Origin: a virus
Virus record (IMG/VR): IMGVR_UViG_3300049846_000338
Coordinates: 1-27,745 of that record
DNA: 27,745 bases
Reading direction: 5' to 3' (one strand)
Shown here in pieces: positions 15,167 to 23,359 of the stretch; position 1 is the stretch's first letter, and every line of letters starts with the position of its first letter. The position numbers were made by a program, and so were the translations under genes. The notes below the pieces were generated by a model. The model was given only the letters and a program-made list of their open reading frames with translations. It was not told the DNA's origin and did no database searches.

Positions 15167-16074
15167 TGTTTCTTCCCTTTCAGTTCGTCACGCCTTTCAG
15201 CGTATTTTTTAGGATCAACTCCGAGCTTCTTGGCAATTTCTAGTTCTTGCCTTGTCATTTTAATTGTGGCTCGTTGTTTAGTGTTTGTCAAATTGCTGCC
15301 CTGCATTGGATTGGGCGCTCTATTGTTCGGAGCTTGTTGCGCAGGTTGTTTAGGTGTACTCATCCTTGACCTCATTACATTATCTAACTCTAAAAGTGAT
15401 TTTGGGACAGCTTGCGGATCACCTACGTATTTCGCAGAGATTGTTTGTAAAGCGCCTAAAGCTTTCTCAAAATCTTGATGACCTTCATGGAGCCAAGGTC
15501 TAAGTACGTTTCCACTAGGATCTTTTTCCTGCATGAGAGATGCTACATAACCAACATCCTGCATATCATTTACTTGTGGCTGTACCGGCTTGGCAGGTGT
15601 ACTTCTTTCAGCAAGCTTCTTGTCTGCGATAAACTCAGCGTATTCCTTAAACGCGTTTACCTCAGCAAGATCATCTCCAGCGTCTCTAGCCTGCTTGATT
15701 TTGGCAGTCAGCATAGCCTCAGCCGTAGCGGAGTCATCCTTGCTGTTTCTGGCCTTTAGTTCATCAAGTTGGCGCTGCTGTTCTTGTAGAAGATCTGTGA
15801 GCATCTGATTACGAGCATCGGACATTTTGACTTGTTTATAGACATAATCAAACTTCTCCTGCTGTTCAGGAGTTGTGAAATCCACACGATCACTCTTGGG
15901 ATCGAATGGCTTCTTTTCTTCTGCTACTGGCTTTTCATCTACTTGAGATGCGTCTGATGTATTTACTTCGTCAACGACCTCCAGTTCAATTTCAGGAACT
16001 TGGTTTTCGTTAGTGGCATCAACCTTAACTTCTTCCTGCTGTACAGGATCTTCTTTCTGTAACGCTTCTGTCAT
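15163..16074 (-). CDS. Probable capsid scaffold protein
   Basis: This 303-residue, highly charged protein has no cysteine. The first 90 residues are very acidic and probably disordered (IELEVVDEVNTSDASQVDEK). A coiled coil follows at about 95-160 (MLTDLLQEQQRQLDELKARN and neighbours), then a helical middle, a Gln/Pro/Asn-rich linker (PKQPAQQAPNNRAPNPMQGS), and a basic C-terminus (RQELEIAKKLGVDPKKYAER, DELKGKKQ). Acidic start, central coiled coil and basic helical C-terminus is the usual plan of internal scaffold proteins, where the C-terminus binds the coat. It lies just upstream of the decoration and capsid genes and is ATGA-coupled to both neighbours. Confidence 0.75.
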   Translation of the reverse strand: MTEALQKEDPVQQEEVKVDATNENQVPEIELEVVDEVNTSDASQVDEKPVAEEKKPFDPKSDRVDFTTPEQQEKFDYVYKQVKMSDARNQMLTDLLQEQQRQLDELKARNSKDDSATAEAMLTAKIKQARDAGDDLAEVNAFKEYAEFIADKKLAERSTPAKPVQPQVNDMQDVGYVASLMQEKDPSGNVLRPWLHEGHQDFEKALGALQTISAKYVGDPQAVPKSLLELDNVMRSRMSTPKQPAQQAPNNRAPNPMQGSNLTNTKQRATIKMTRQELEIAKKLGVDPKKYAERRDELKGKKQ

Positions 16075-16451
16075 TTCAATTCTCCAAAGATGTCTGAGTC
16101 TGTAGCTAAAACGAACTCAGCCTTAGACCCATCCGGCTGAGGAACGATGATGTCTTCACCGCTGTATTTTGCGAAAAGAATCCGTTTTCCGATCAATCTA
16201 ACGGCCTCTTCGTCAGCAGTAGGGCCACATTTAATAAGAAATCCTTCTGAGGATTTGTATGCATCCTTAACAGCATCTGCTGTAATAAGACCTGATTTTT
16301 GGAGTTTTCTTTCTACTGCGCTTTTTTCGCGCTTGACCAAGATTCGGTCATAAGATGGATCGAAAGATTCAGCTTCCTTGAAAGCTTTTTGTATATCTGT
16401 GAGTGGTTCGACGGTAGCATCAATAACATTCTGGTTCTTAGCAAAGCTCAT
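16071..16451 (-). CDS. GroES-like co-chaperonin
   Basis: This 126-residue protein carries a recognisable GroES domain after a 33-residue N-terminal extension. YDRILVK (34-40) is the first strand. KSGLITADAVKDAYKSSEG (52-70) aligns with the GroEL-binding mobile loop of E. coli GroES (KSAGGIVL...KSTRGEV). FLIKCGP (71-77) is the next strand, IGKRILFAKYSGEDI (87-101) is the 'GdxVlfxkYsGxEi' motif, and DSDIFGEL (118-125) is the usual C-terminal 'eDIlg'. GroES forms the heptameric lid of GroEL. Phage versions such as T4 gp31 replace the host lid so that capsid protein can fold. Here the gene is directly upstream of scaffold and capsid genes, which fits that role. It has a good ribosome binding site (AAAGGA). 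Confidence 0.85.
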   Translation of the reverse strand: MSFAKNQNVIDATVEPLTDIQKAFKEAESFDPSYDRILVKREKSAVERKLQKSGLITADAVKDAYKSSEGFLIKCGPTADEEAVRLIGKRILFAKYSGEDIIVPQPDGSKAEFVLATDSDIFGELK

Positions 16452-16487
16452 CTGTCCATTCCTTTCTAATCAAGACAACTAATCGTC

Positions 16488-16515
16488 ATCTTAATTTTTG
16501 GGGATAATGGGACAA
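16488..16515 (-). promoter_or_regulatory. Weak sigma-70-type promoter candidate before the co-chaperonin gene
   Basis: Read on the minus strand, TTGTCC (16515-16510, 4 of 6 matches to TTGACA) is followed after 16 bases by TAAGAT (16493-16488, 4 of 6 matches to TATAAT). The site lies in the 105-base AT-rich gap 16452-16556, the longest non-coding stretch of the window, which otherwise holds only the ribosome binding site of the co-chaperonin gene. The match is modest and could be chance. Confidence 0.3.
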
Positions 16516-16556
16516 AAATCAAATTTGGGATGTGCGTTTAATTATCAAAATTAGAC

Positions 16557-17513
16557 TTAGGAAATTCCTTGAAGGAATTTGATGATGTCGGAGGTATTTT
16601 TACCTCTACGGGAGAAATACTGGCTTTCAATCGGCATGAGGAAATCTTGGCTAGATCTATTTACCTCGCCACCGTCTCCAATCATTGTTCTATTAAGTAA
16701 ATTTATGTAATAGGCGTTTTCTTCAGCGCCAAGCCCAGAATTAATACCCTTCGTAGCTAATGCGCTTCTTTCCTGCTCTGGGGAGAAGCCTGCAAACTCA
16801 TTGAGAGATGCCGGTCTGGACATAGCTTCTTGTTTCTTCGGGGTAAAATCTTTAACTGCTGGAGTAGATGGATCGCCTATCCTCTGGTTAGCTATAGATT
16901 GTTTTTGCGGAGCTATAACTGACATAGCCTGCATTATTTTTGACGCGTTATCGAGTAAACCGCCTCCAGAAATGCCAGATGTTAATGCTCCAAATGCTCC
17001 TGGAGATCCTTTTAACACGTTTGATACTCCGCCGAATATAGTCCCAGATTGGGGACCTATAACTCCAGCAGTAGGAAGAGATCCAGCCGCACGCAATCCT
17101 GAAGCCAGTCCAGACCCTCCATACCCAGATAAACCACCGGTTATAGCGCCTTTTATGCCGCCGCCACCAAGAGCGCCTATGCCAGCACCCATCGCAGCAG
17201 ATGCTATAGGGCCTACACCTGGAATGAAGCCTACCGCTATTGGAGCAACGGCCTTCGCTACCTTAAACAGCTTTTTAAAGAACCCAAACTCAGGGTGTCC
17301 GGTATATGGGTTAATGTCCATATCAGAACCTACCCTGAACTGTTCTGGGTCTACGCCAGATTGTCTGATAGCCCTGACAATAGCTAAGGCAAGCTGAGGA
17401 TTTGCGTCTAAAACTGGCTTAGGAACAATTTGCTCACCGGGGGCGACATGCGCCATCATGGTGTCTTCAAAATTGCCGTATTTAGCCATAGGATGTTGGT
17501 ACGATCCAGCCAT
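16557..17513 (-). CDS. Gly/Ala-rich hydrophobic protein, ejection- or membrane-active-like
   Basis: This 318-residue protein has a conserved-looking N-terminus (HPMAKYGNFEDTMMAHVAPG, then EQIVPKPVLDANPQLALAIV), a segment NPYTGHPEFGFFKKLFKVAK, and then a hydrophobic Gly/Ala-rich stretch (about 86-140: AVAPIAVGFIPGVGPIASAA and more) that could insert in membranes. The C-terminal third is polar. 'AHVAPGEQIVP...' with a downstream Gly-rich hydrophobic region is a pattern I associate with hypothetical proteins beside portal genes in environmental podovirus-like phages. A DNA-ejection or internal head protein is plausible but not shown. Confidence 0.65.
   Translation of the reverse strand: MAGSYQHPMAKYGNFEDTMMAHVAPGEQIVPKPVLDANPQLALAIVRAIRQSGVDPEQFRVGSDMDINPYTGHPEFGFFKKLFKVAKAVAPIAVGFIPGVGPIASAAMGAGIGALGGGGIKGAITGGLSGYGGSGLASGLRAAGSLPTAGVIGPQSGTIFGGVSNVLKGSPGAFGALTSGISGGGLLDNASKIMQAMSVIAPQKQSIANQRIGDPSTPAVKDFTPKKQEAMSRPASLNEFAGFSPEQERSALATKGINSGLGAEENAYYINLLNRTMIGDGGEVNRSSQDFLMPIESQYFSRRGKNTSDIIKFLQGIS
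16562..16580. other. Short AT-rich inverted repeat at the end of the Gly/Ala-rich gene
   Basis: AAATTCCT and AGGAATTT form a perfect 8-bp stem with a 3-base loop, overlapping the last codons of the gene at 16557-17513. In the transcript the stem is followed by CCUAAGUCUAAUUUU, a short U-rich stretch, so weak termination before the co-chaperonin gene is conceivable. The stem is low in GC and lies inside coding sequence, so it may be incidental. Confidence 0.3.
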
Positions 17514-17548
17514 AATTAATTATCTAACAAGATTTATAGTTTTGCAAA

Positions 17549-17776
17549 TCAGGCTGATTTACTCTCAAATATCACCCTTAGATCGTCCAGCATATCTGCC
17601 TGCGCTCTAAAATACTCTATCTTCTCTACTGGGCAATCACGCAGTCCCATATGGGGATTGTAGAGCCTGCATAAGTAATTCCATATCTCCTGAGTTACTT
17701 GGTTCCGCCGCCACTGGTCCATTAGGTCCTTGTCCGGCAACTGGTGAGTTCGGTTGGATTGGATTACCATGCTCAT
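17549..17776 (-). CDS. Small protein overprinted on the end of the portal gene
   Basis: This is a 75-residue protein whose first 140 bases overlap the portal gene in another frame. The core (MDQWRRNQVTQEIWNYLCRL and EYFRAQADMLDDLRVIF) resembles a family of small phage proteins that follow the portal and read 'W..n.vTq.f...L', so I take it as real. The ATG at 17776 has GGAG 6 bases upstream. An alternative ATG at 17722 (MDQW) has AAGGA 5 bases upstream and would shorten the overlap. The function is unknown. Confidence 0.65.
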   Translation of the reverse strand: MSMVIQSNRTHQLPDKDLMDQWRRNQVTQEIWNYLCRLYNPHMGLRDCPVEKIEYFRAQADMLDDLRVIFESKSA

Positions 17777-19928
17777 CTAAAACTCCATTGATTTGACCAA
17801 AAAATACACCTAAGTGTTGAGCGCGATGTCTAAGTAGATTGGAAATCAACTCTTCTTTTTGCTCCGATGACATTGACTGCACAAGGCGCTTAATACCGGG
17901 ATCTCCGCCAGTACCGAGTTTGCCAACCTTGTTATCCTGCCCAAGAACGGAAGGTTTCTTCGGATCTTCACCCTCAAGAGGAATCTCCATAGCCTCGCCC
18001 TGATCCAAGAATGACGAGATAAACTTATCAATCATCTGGATATGTTTAACGTGGTCTTGATCAGGGAACACATCAAACAACGGACGTTTATCAGGTGGCA
18101 TAATGTAATATGCGTTCTCAAGGTTTTGATCGTCAATTCTAGCGGGTTCAGGAACGCTAGGTTGAGGAAGAACTTCATCAATATTCTCCACATCAAGAGC
18201 CTCAAGATACCTACGCCCTGCCAAGTATAGAGATTTAGGGTTTTGCGCCGTTAACGGGAACTGCAGGACGAAATCAACCTCAGCCTGCGCTTTTGCGAGC
18301 TTTTGAGAGCGAGTAGCATACTTAGGATCAAAGATAGGGACAATTCTAAAGTCATCCTGATAGTCCTCTCTAGTGACAGTTATTTGTTGATCACCGTCAA
18401 AGAAATATTCCTCTGACTGCATATATTTAGCGTTCAGCCTAAATACCTTATGGAGTTCTTCCTCCATAGATACGGCCATAAACTCCTGCACGCTGCTATA
18501 TAGCTGAAGTCCCTGCTCAAGCATGGAAAGCAAAGCCTGCGGTTGGTACACCTTGTCAGGCTGGCCTGCTAGGATGTCGCTATTGTTTGCAACCCTCTGG
18601 GCAACGCCCTGCAGGTACTCAATAGCCTGTTGAATTGCAGGATCTGGGCCGCGAAAATCAAGCTTCATAAAGTGCTTTTGAATATCAGCCACATTTCGCG
18701 GGATCTTGATACCCTTGCCCATAACGAGTTGGAAATCATCTCCAGGAATACCAAGAGCGTCAGAGATAAGATATGTAAGGTTTCCAACAGTAGAAAGCTC
18801 ACCAGCATCAATAAACATGCGGGTTAGTTTGTTCAGAGCAAAGTTAATTTTAGCCAGTAGGAACCCAAATCCAAACCCATAGAAGCCATCAGGGTTCGGC
18901 AAGAACTGATAGTGAGTGAAGTGCTCAATAGGCTCTTTACCCTTTGTCGGGTTGCCCATCTCGTCAACCTCATACCGGACCTGAATACGAAGGGTTTTCC
19001 TAGCCTGAGCGTCTACCCATACAATGTACGGCTCAGATATACCGTCCTCGTCAAGATCAAGCAGGCAATGCTGCTCAAGAATAAGCGCTCCTTTTGTGCT
19101 CTCGCTTGAGATGTCGGAGTCAGATACGCCCTGCTGCTCATCAACAACTTCTTGAGCCTCACCAATGTCCTCATGACCAGTATACGGCTCTGCAGGACTA
19201 ATGAAATAACCCATTTTATGAAGGATCTTGGTGTTATTGACAGAGACGAACTTTACGTGCGTCTTTCTCTCTAACTCTTCAATGGAGATTTGTCCTACAT
19301 GGTACGGAACAACAAGATCTTGCGCCCTAACTCGCTCGATAACTACCCGACGCTTCATATGATCGAAATACGTCTTGGTAAAGTCTGACCCATGAAGCCC
19401 ACAGGCCATAAACATCTGGTTTTTGTTGCGCTTGTACGTGCGATCAACTACACCAAGCTGGAAGTTCATATGCGCGGCAATTCTCTCTCCGCGCTCTCTA
19501 GCATCCTGAGAAGACTTGCCTACAGGAATAGCCTCTACAAAATACCTATTAGGGAAGAACGCCTTATATGTTCTGCTTTGGAACTGGTTAACAGCCTCTG
19601 TCAGCAGCGGGATAGACTCATTGCTCGACCCATCCCAAGGCGGATTCTCAGCCATATCGCTCTGGTAGAAAAGACGAAGATAGTCTGCGTTCTTCTCTTC
19701 CCAGTCAGACCTGCTGGTAAGATCATCCTTATAGTTTTTGATTACATCGTTCGCAATTTCCTGAAGCTCATCTTCTTCAAGGTCTTCTGCGAGGTTAGTT
19801 TCCTCTATAGGAAGCTGCGGCCCTTGTGGGGCAGGAGGCAGCACTTCTTGATCTTCTAACGGAATCTCTATTATCTCGTTAGGATATTCACTGTTTTCTA
19901 GAAAGTTCGCTTCCTCTGGTAACTGCAT
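17637..19928 (-). CDS. Portal protein (P22-like, large type)
   Basis: This 763-residue protein would form the ring through which DNA enters and leaves the capsid. A disordered acidic N-terminus (1-60) is followed by NYKDDLTSRSDWEEKNADYL, then PPWDGSSNESIPLLTEAVNQ and FQSRTYKAFFPNRYFVEAIP, the pattern of the P22-type portal core. HYQFLPNPDGFYGFGFGFLL, NKLTRMFIDAGELSTVGN and GVAQRVANNSDILAGQPDK are the characteristic stem and clip helices. The C-terminus (from about 690) is Pro/Gly/Asn-rich and overlaps the next gene. It starts 41 bases inside the end of the glycosyltransferase fusion gene, with GGAAGAG upstream. The assignment rests on these patterns plus its place before scaffold and capsid. 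Confidence 0.85.
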   Translation of the reverse strand: MQLPEEANFLENSEYPNEIIEIPLEDQEVLPPAPQGPQLPIEETNLAEDLEEDELQEIANDVIKNYKDDLTSRSDWEEKNADYLRLFYQSDMAENPPWDGSSNESIPLLTEAVNQFQSRTYKAFFPNRYFVEAIPVGKSSQDARERGERIAAHMNFQLGVVDRTYKRNKNQMFMACGLHGSDFTKTYFDHMKRRVVIERVRAQDLVVPYHVGQISIEELERKTHVKFVSVNNTKILHKMGYFISPAEPYTGHEDIGEAQEVVDEQQGVSDSDISSESTKGALILEQHCLLDLDEDGISEPYIVWVDAQARKTLRIQVRYEVDEMGNPTKGKEPIEHFTHYQFLPNPDGFYGFGFGFLLAKINFALNKLTRMFIDAGELSTVGNLTYLISDALGIPGDDFQLVMGKGIKIPRNVADIQKHFMKLDFRGPDPAIQQAIEYLQGVAQRVANNSDILAGQPDKVYQPQALLSMLEQGLQLYSSVQEFMAVSMEEELHKVFRLNAKYMQSEEYFFDGDQQITVTREDYQDDFRIVPIFDPKYATRSQKLAKAQAEVDFVLQFPLTAQNPKSLYLAGRRYLEALDVENIDEVLPQPSVPEPARIDDQNLENAYYIMPPDKRPLFDVFPDQDHVKHIQMIDKFISSFLDQGEAMEIPLEGEDPKKPSVLGQDNKVGKLGTGGDPGIKRLVQSMSSEQKEELISNLLRHRAQHLGVFFGQINGVLDEHGNPIQPNSPVAGQGPNGPVAAEPSNSGDMELLMQALQSPYGTA

Positions 19929-21588
19929 TTACATACTCTTCCAATGTTGGGGTTCCAGCTCGCATCTTCTCCAAGTTATCATTATACTCTTTCTGCCACA
20001 TTTTAAAAAGTCGATGGTGCTTGTATAGCCATCCAGCCATACCGTCTCCATAGATATTGATGTTAAGATCTGGCCTAGACTTATAAAGATCCTTCAGCTC
20101 GTTACTCTGCGCCAAGAACTGCCCTTCTGTCCAAAACGTGCGAGTAATGTACTTACCCTTGTACGTGTTTGTCCCAATAGTCAATTCCATATACTTTGGT
20201 TGCCCATCCGAGTTCTTTTCATTCATGTCTGGCTTCGCGTGGTGACATAGATCATATCCGAAAAGATGGAACTTGCTATACCCAAACATATCTGAGAATA
20301 GGCCAATGCTTCTGGTTGATGTTGCTGACCCACCAGAAACCGGAAGATCGGCGCAATTCATAAGGTCAGTCTCACCAGCGTTAACGTATGCGTGATAGCC
20401 AATTACCTTGCACTTGTTATCGTTAAGGGTACTTACAACGCTTGGATCGCACATGCTAGCTACAAAGTACACAGGGTCAGTGTCAGGCGACTTAACAAAT
20501 CCCTCTACGTGTCCTCTTGGGTCTAGCAGCACAACAGCCCAAGGCTTGATGCCGTGGATCTTTAAGGTTTCTATAGCGTGTTTGACCGCAATAACCTTAG
20601 CTCCGTTATCTTGAAGCGCCTTGATCTCATCAATATGGTTAGATAGTGAAGGTCCCGCCGCACATATAACAACCTCTCCGTCTGGATTCCTTTTGCACAA
20701 ATTTACCCAAGATCTGATCTGGCTAAGGTTAGCGGATACGTTCGCCTTAATTTTATCATGATCCAGGCAATTTCTTGTCTTGATCTTAATATCTGAAGAG
20801 TCAACTACTCCGTTACCCTGCTGTTGCTGCATGTCCTTAATCTTTCCCCTGTTTTCTGCGGCTTGAAACTTCCTATTTCCCTTCCGGTGTGCCATTTTCT
20901 CAGCCAATTTCGTCTTAGGCCACACATCAATATCAGTAAGCTCCTTAACATAGAAAGGAGCAAGATTTTTAGTGGGCAATCCAACGATACAATGATCGAG
21001 AACGTGGCAATCGGTCCATCCGCCAGGATAAGATTTGAATGAGTCGTTAATATACTCGTTCTTCATCTTCAGCAGAAGATCATACCCTCCTGCTTTGAGG
21101 TTATATGCTACAAATCCGCACTCACTGTAGAAGTTCTTTCTGCCAAGATAGCTGACTACTTCATCTCCGGTTGGCAGAACTTCCCTTAGCCAGTCCAGCG
21201 TAATAGGCTTCTTAGTGATAACGTCAGCATCAAGCCAGATAAGATAATCGTATTCATCCTTAACAGCCTCAGCACACCTCTCAAGAGCGAAGATCTTATG
21301 TGAGAACTTTACAACATCATCAAGATATGATTTAGGCTTATGATCTTTCCATCTCTCGATGAATTGCTTTTGCTCATCTTCAAACGTTCTGGCAATGAAT
21401 GATCTTTCCTCTCCAACTATATCTATAATATGGTTGTTTAGAGTGACGAAAGATTCTCTCGGCTGCTCGTCTAACTGAATATAGATCTTAATGTCTTCAG
21501 GCCAATATTGATGGAATGATGCAAGCATTTCTGCTGCACATACCTCAAAGTGGTTATTGGGAAAGGTGGTGCATACGGCTATTTTCAT
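19888..21588 (-). CDS. Fusion of GT-A glycosyltransferase and DUF115/Maf-like domain
   Basis: This is a 566-residue two-domain protein. Residues 1 to about 240 look like a GT-A glycosyltransferase: KIAVCTTF at the start, then YDYLIWLDADV with a DxD metal motif at 120-122, CGFVAYNL, and WTDCHVLDHC. Residues about 300-540 match DUF115 (MptE-like / motility accessory factor family): VVICAAGPSLS at 307-317, VIAVKHAIETL, PWAVVLLDP, PVSGGSATST and FHLFGYDL. Maf proteins of this family transfer nonulosonic acids to flagellin; archaeal MptE is a pterin kinase. The fusion suggests a bifunctional sugar transferase, perhaps acting on protein. It is ATGA-coupled to gmd upstream and overlaps the portal gene by 41 bases. 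The acceptor is unknown. Confidence 0.8.
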   Translation of the reverse strand: MKIAVCTTFPNNHFEVCAAEMLASFHQYWPEDIKIYIQLDEQPRESFVTLNNHIIDIVGEERSFIARTFEDEQKQFIERWKDHKPKSYLDDVVKFSHKIFALERCAEAVKDEYDYLIWLDADVITKKPITLDWLREVLPTGDEVVSYLGRKNFYSECGFVAYNLKAGGYDLLLKMKNEYINDSFKSYPGGWTDCHVLDHCIVGLPTKNLAPFYVKELTDIDVWPKTKLAEKMAHRKGNRKFQAAENRGKIKDMQQQQGNGVVDSSDIKIKTRNCLDHDKIKANVSANLSQIRSWVNLCKRNPDGEVVICAAGPSLSNHIDEIKALQDNGAKVIAVKHAIETLKIHGIKPWAVVLLDPRGHVEGFVKSPDTDPVYFVASMCDPSVVSTLNDNKCKVIGYHAYVNAGETDLMNCADLPVSGGSATSTRSIGLFSDMFGYSKFHLFGYDLCHHAKPDMNEKNSDGQPKYMELTIGTNTYKGKYITRTFWTEGQFLAQSNELKDLYKSRPDLNINIYGDGMAGWLYKHHRLFKMWQKEYNDNLEKMRAGTPTLEEYVNAVTRGSELSRKQ

Positions 21589-22592
21589 CTTGTCACCATC
21601 ATATTAACAAGTTCTCTGAAACCAACCTTAGGTTTCCACCCAAGAACTGAATTGATCTTTGAAAAGTCTCCTCTGAGATAGTTAAGATCGTTAGGTCTAT
21701 AGAAATTGCTATCAACCTCCATAACCAACGTATCTCCTACATATCCTTTTTCTTCGGCTCCTGATCCTTCAAACCTTATTTCCAATTTATATACTTTAAA
21801 CGCTTCCTGAAGGAACTCTCTAACGCTATGCACTTCTCCTGTAGCCACGATAAAATCATCCGGCTTATCATGTTGGAGCATCATCCACATGGCTTCTACA
21901 TAGTCACCGGCGTACCCCCAGTCACGTTTGCTATCAATGTTCCCTAATTTAATAGGAGACATATCTCTTTTATTCCCGCCTAAAATACCAGTGATAAGTC
22001 TATTTACTCCATTGGTGATCTTTTTCGTCACAAAGTCTGGATGCCGCAATGGTGACTCATGATTGAACAAAATGCCGTTGCTTACGAACTGGTCGGCCTC
22101 ATGCCTAGCGTTCACGCCAGCCCAGTGAGAGGCAACCTTGGCTACCGCATATGGAGACTTGGGCTGGAAAGGAACGTATTCTCCTGTAATTGATGCTGAG
22201 GCGTATCCGAACATCTCACTGGTTCCAGCTTGATAGATTCTTGCATTTGGTACGATCTGCCGAGCCGCCAGAAGCACATTCAAAAATCCGGTATAGTTAA
22301 CTTCGCATGTCATTTTCGGGCATTTAAAGCTATATCCGACATGAGACTGTGCAGCGAGATTGTATATTTCATCTGGATTGCTGACTTTAATGGCCATAGA
22401 TACTGCTGACTCGTCAGTAATATCTCCCTCAATAATCGTCACCTTTCCGAGAATATCCAGATATTTATGGTTCTCCATAGATGTTCTCTGTTTGGTAAGA
22501 CCATAAACATTATATCCCTTATCAAGCAAAAACTTAGCTAGATAGCTACCATCCTGACCGGCAACGCCTGTGATTAATGCTGACTTCATCAT
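21585..22592 (-). CDS. gmd: GDP-mannose 4,6-dehydratase
   Basis: This 335-residue protein is a short-chain dehydrogenase/reductase of the extended type, converting GDP-mannose to GDP-4-keto-6-deoxymannose, the precursor of GDP-rhamnose, GDP-fucose and related sugars. ITGVAGQDGSYLAKFLLDKG (7-26) carries the GxxGxxG NADP site. NLAAQSHVGYSF, GTSEMFG with catalytic Thr124 and Glu126, and SPYAVAKV with Tyr148 and Lys152 complete the active site. FNHESP and DWGYAGDYVEAMWMMLQ are signature segments of Gmd. The length is slightly below the usual 340-375. All catalytic residues seem intact. It is ATGA-coupled to both neighbours. No fcl (epimerase/reductase) gene follows, so the keto sugar must be used by another enzyme or by the host. 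Confidence 0.93.
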   Translation of the reverse strand: MMKSALITGVAGQDGSYLAKFLLDKGYNVYGLTKQRTSMENHKYLDILGKVTIIEGDITDESAVSMAIKVSNPDEIYNLAAQSHVGYSFKCPKMTCEVNYTGFLNVLLAARQIVPNARIYQAGTSEMFGYASASITGEYVPFQPKSPYAVAKVASHWAGVNARHEADQFVSNGILFNHESPLRHPDFVTKKITNGVNRLITGILGGNKRDMSPIKLGNIDSKRDWGYAGDYVEAMWMMLQHDKPDDFIVATGEVHSVREFLQEAFKVYKLEIRFEGSGAEEKGYVGDTLVMEVDSNFYRPNDLNYLRGDFSKINSVLGWKPKVGFRELVNMMVTR

Positions 22593-23359
22593 ATATTCCT
22601 ATAGTTAACTACGCACATATCCGCTGCAGGGTTTTGAGGCTCTTTGTTCATCTCTTTATAAGCCCTCCACCAATCATCTGCAAACATGCAGTCCTGATAG
22701 TCTCTGAACCAAGGACCGCCCTCAGAGTAGTGGATTACTTTTGGGTTAACATTTCCTGGGCTTGATCCATCAATCCAGTTAAATGATGCCGGAAGATCAC
22801 CTATCTCATTATCTTTAAGCCAAGAGAATGTATGCAGGAAGTTACCAGTCGCTGTATTCACCATCTCTTTTGTGAGGAATTTATTAGATGGATGACTGCA
22901 GTTGATAAGCATAAAGCTAGACCAGTTCTTCCTGAAATACCCCTGCTGAGGAGATCCGTCCATCTTAAGGCTCTTACTTACCTTTTGCCTGTGCTTCACG
23001 CACATCACGGCGTACCTATCATCTGCGTGCTGGAATATCTCCTTAACATCACATTTGAATAGCATGTCGCAATCAAGAAAAAGCGCCCAGCCTTTAAAAC
23101 CCATTAACTCTGGTACAAGAAATCTTGAGTGGCTAAACTCAGTGCTAAACGGCTTGCCATCCAGCATATCAATCCTGTTGCCGGTCAGCGCCTCAACAAA
23201 CCAAGGTCTTTGGAAAAACCCCTGTTTCCTAAGTTCCTTGTGATATAGGGGAATGACCCTGACATGGCCAGATTTGTACCTATCCAGAGAGAACTTGCAC
23301 ACGTCATATGCAACCTTTTCCCTATCATCCCACCCAATAAACACCCTTAGTTCAGACAT
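22589..23359 (-). CDS. GT8-like glycosyltransferase
   Basis: This is a 256-residue single-domain GT-A protein. It starts LRVFIGWDDREKVAYDVCKF, typical of family 8-like phage and bacterial transferases. FSHSRFLVPELMGFKGWALF is followed by LDCDML with the DxD motif at residues 96-98. The C-terminal part has NPKVIHYSEGGPWF, matching the H..G..KPW motif that closes the GT8 active site. No membrane segment or signal is present, so it acts in the cytoplasm with a nucleotide sugar donor. It overlaps the upstream gene by 13 bases and gmd by 4. Donor and acceptor cannot be read from the sequence. Confidence 0.82.
   Translation of the reverse strand: MSELRVFIGWDDREKVAYDVCKFSLDRYKSGHVRVIPLYHKELRKQGFFQRPWFVEALTGNRIDMLDGKPFSTEFSHSRFLVPELMGFKGWALFLDCDMLFKCDVKEIFQHADDRYAVMCVKHRQKVSKSLKMDGSPQQGYFRKNWSSFMLINCSHPSNKFLTKEMVNTATGNFLHTFSWLKDNEIGDLPASFNWIDGSSPGNVNPKVIHYSEGGPWFRDYQDCMFADDWWRAYKEMNKEPQNPAADMCVVNYRNI

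Noticed and set aside
16801-17397. Plus-strand open frame of 198 residues, Pro-rich
   Set aside because: It is the complement of the Gly/Ala-rich gene 16557-17513; Gly codons read as Pro on the other strand explain its length and composition.
19392-19859. Plus-strand open frame of 155 residues
   Set aside because: It lies antisense to the well-supported portal gene, has no family-like pattern, and all other genes are on the minus strand.
19888-21588. Reading of the DUF115 domain as a pterin pyrophosphokinase (MptE)
   Set aside because: The N-terminal glycosyltransferase and the sugar-gene neighbours fit the Maf-like branch better; no other pterin gene is present.
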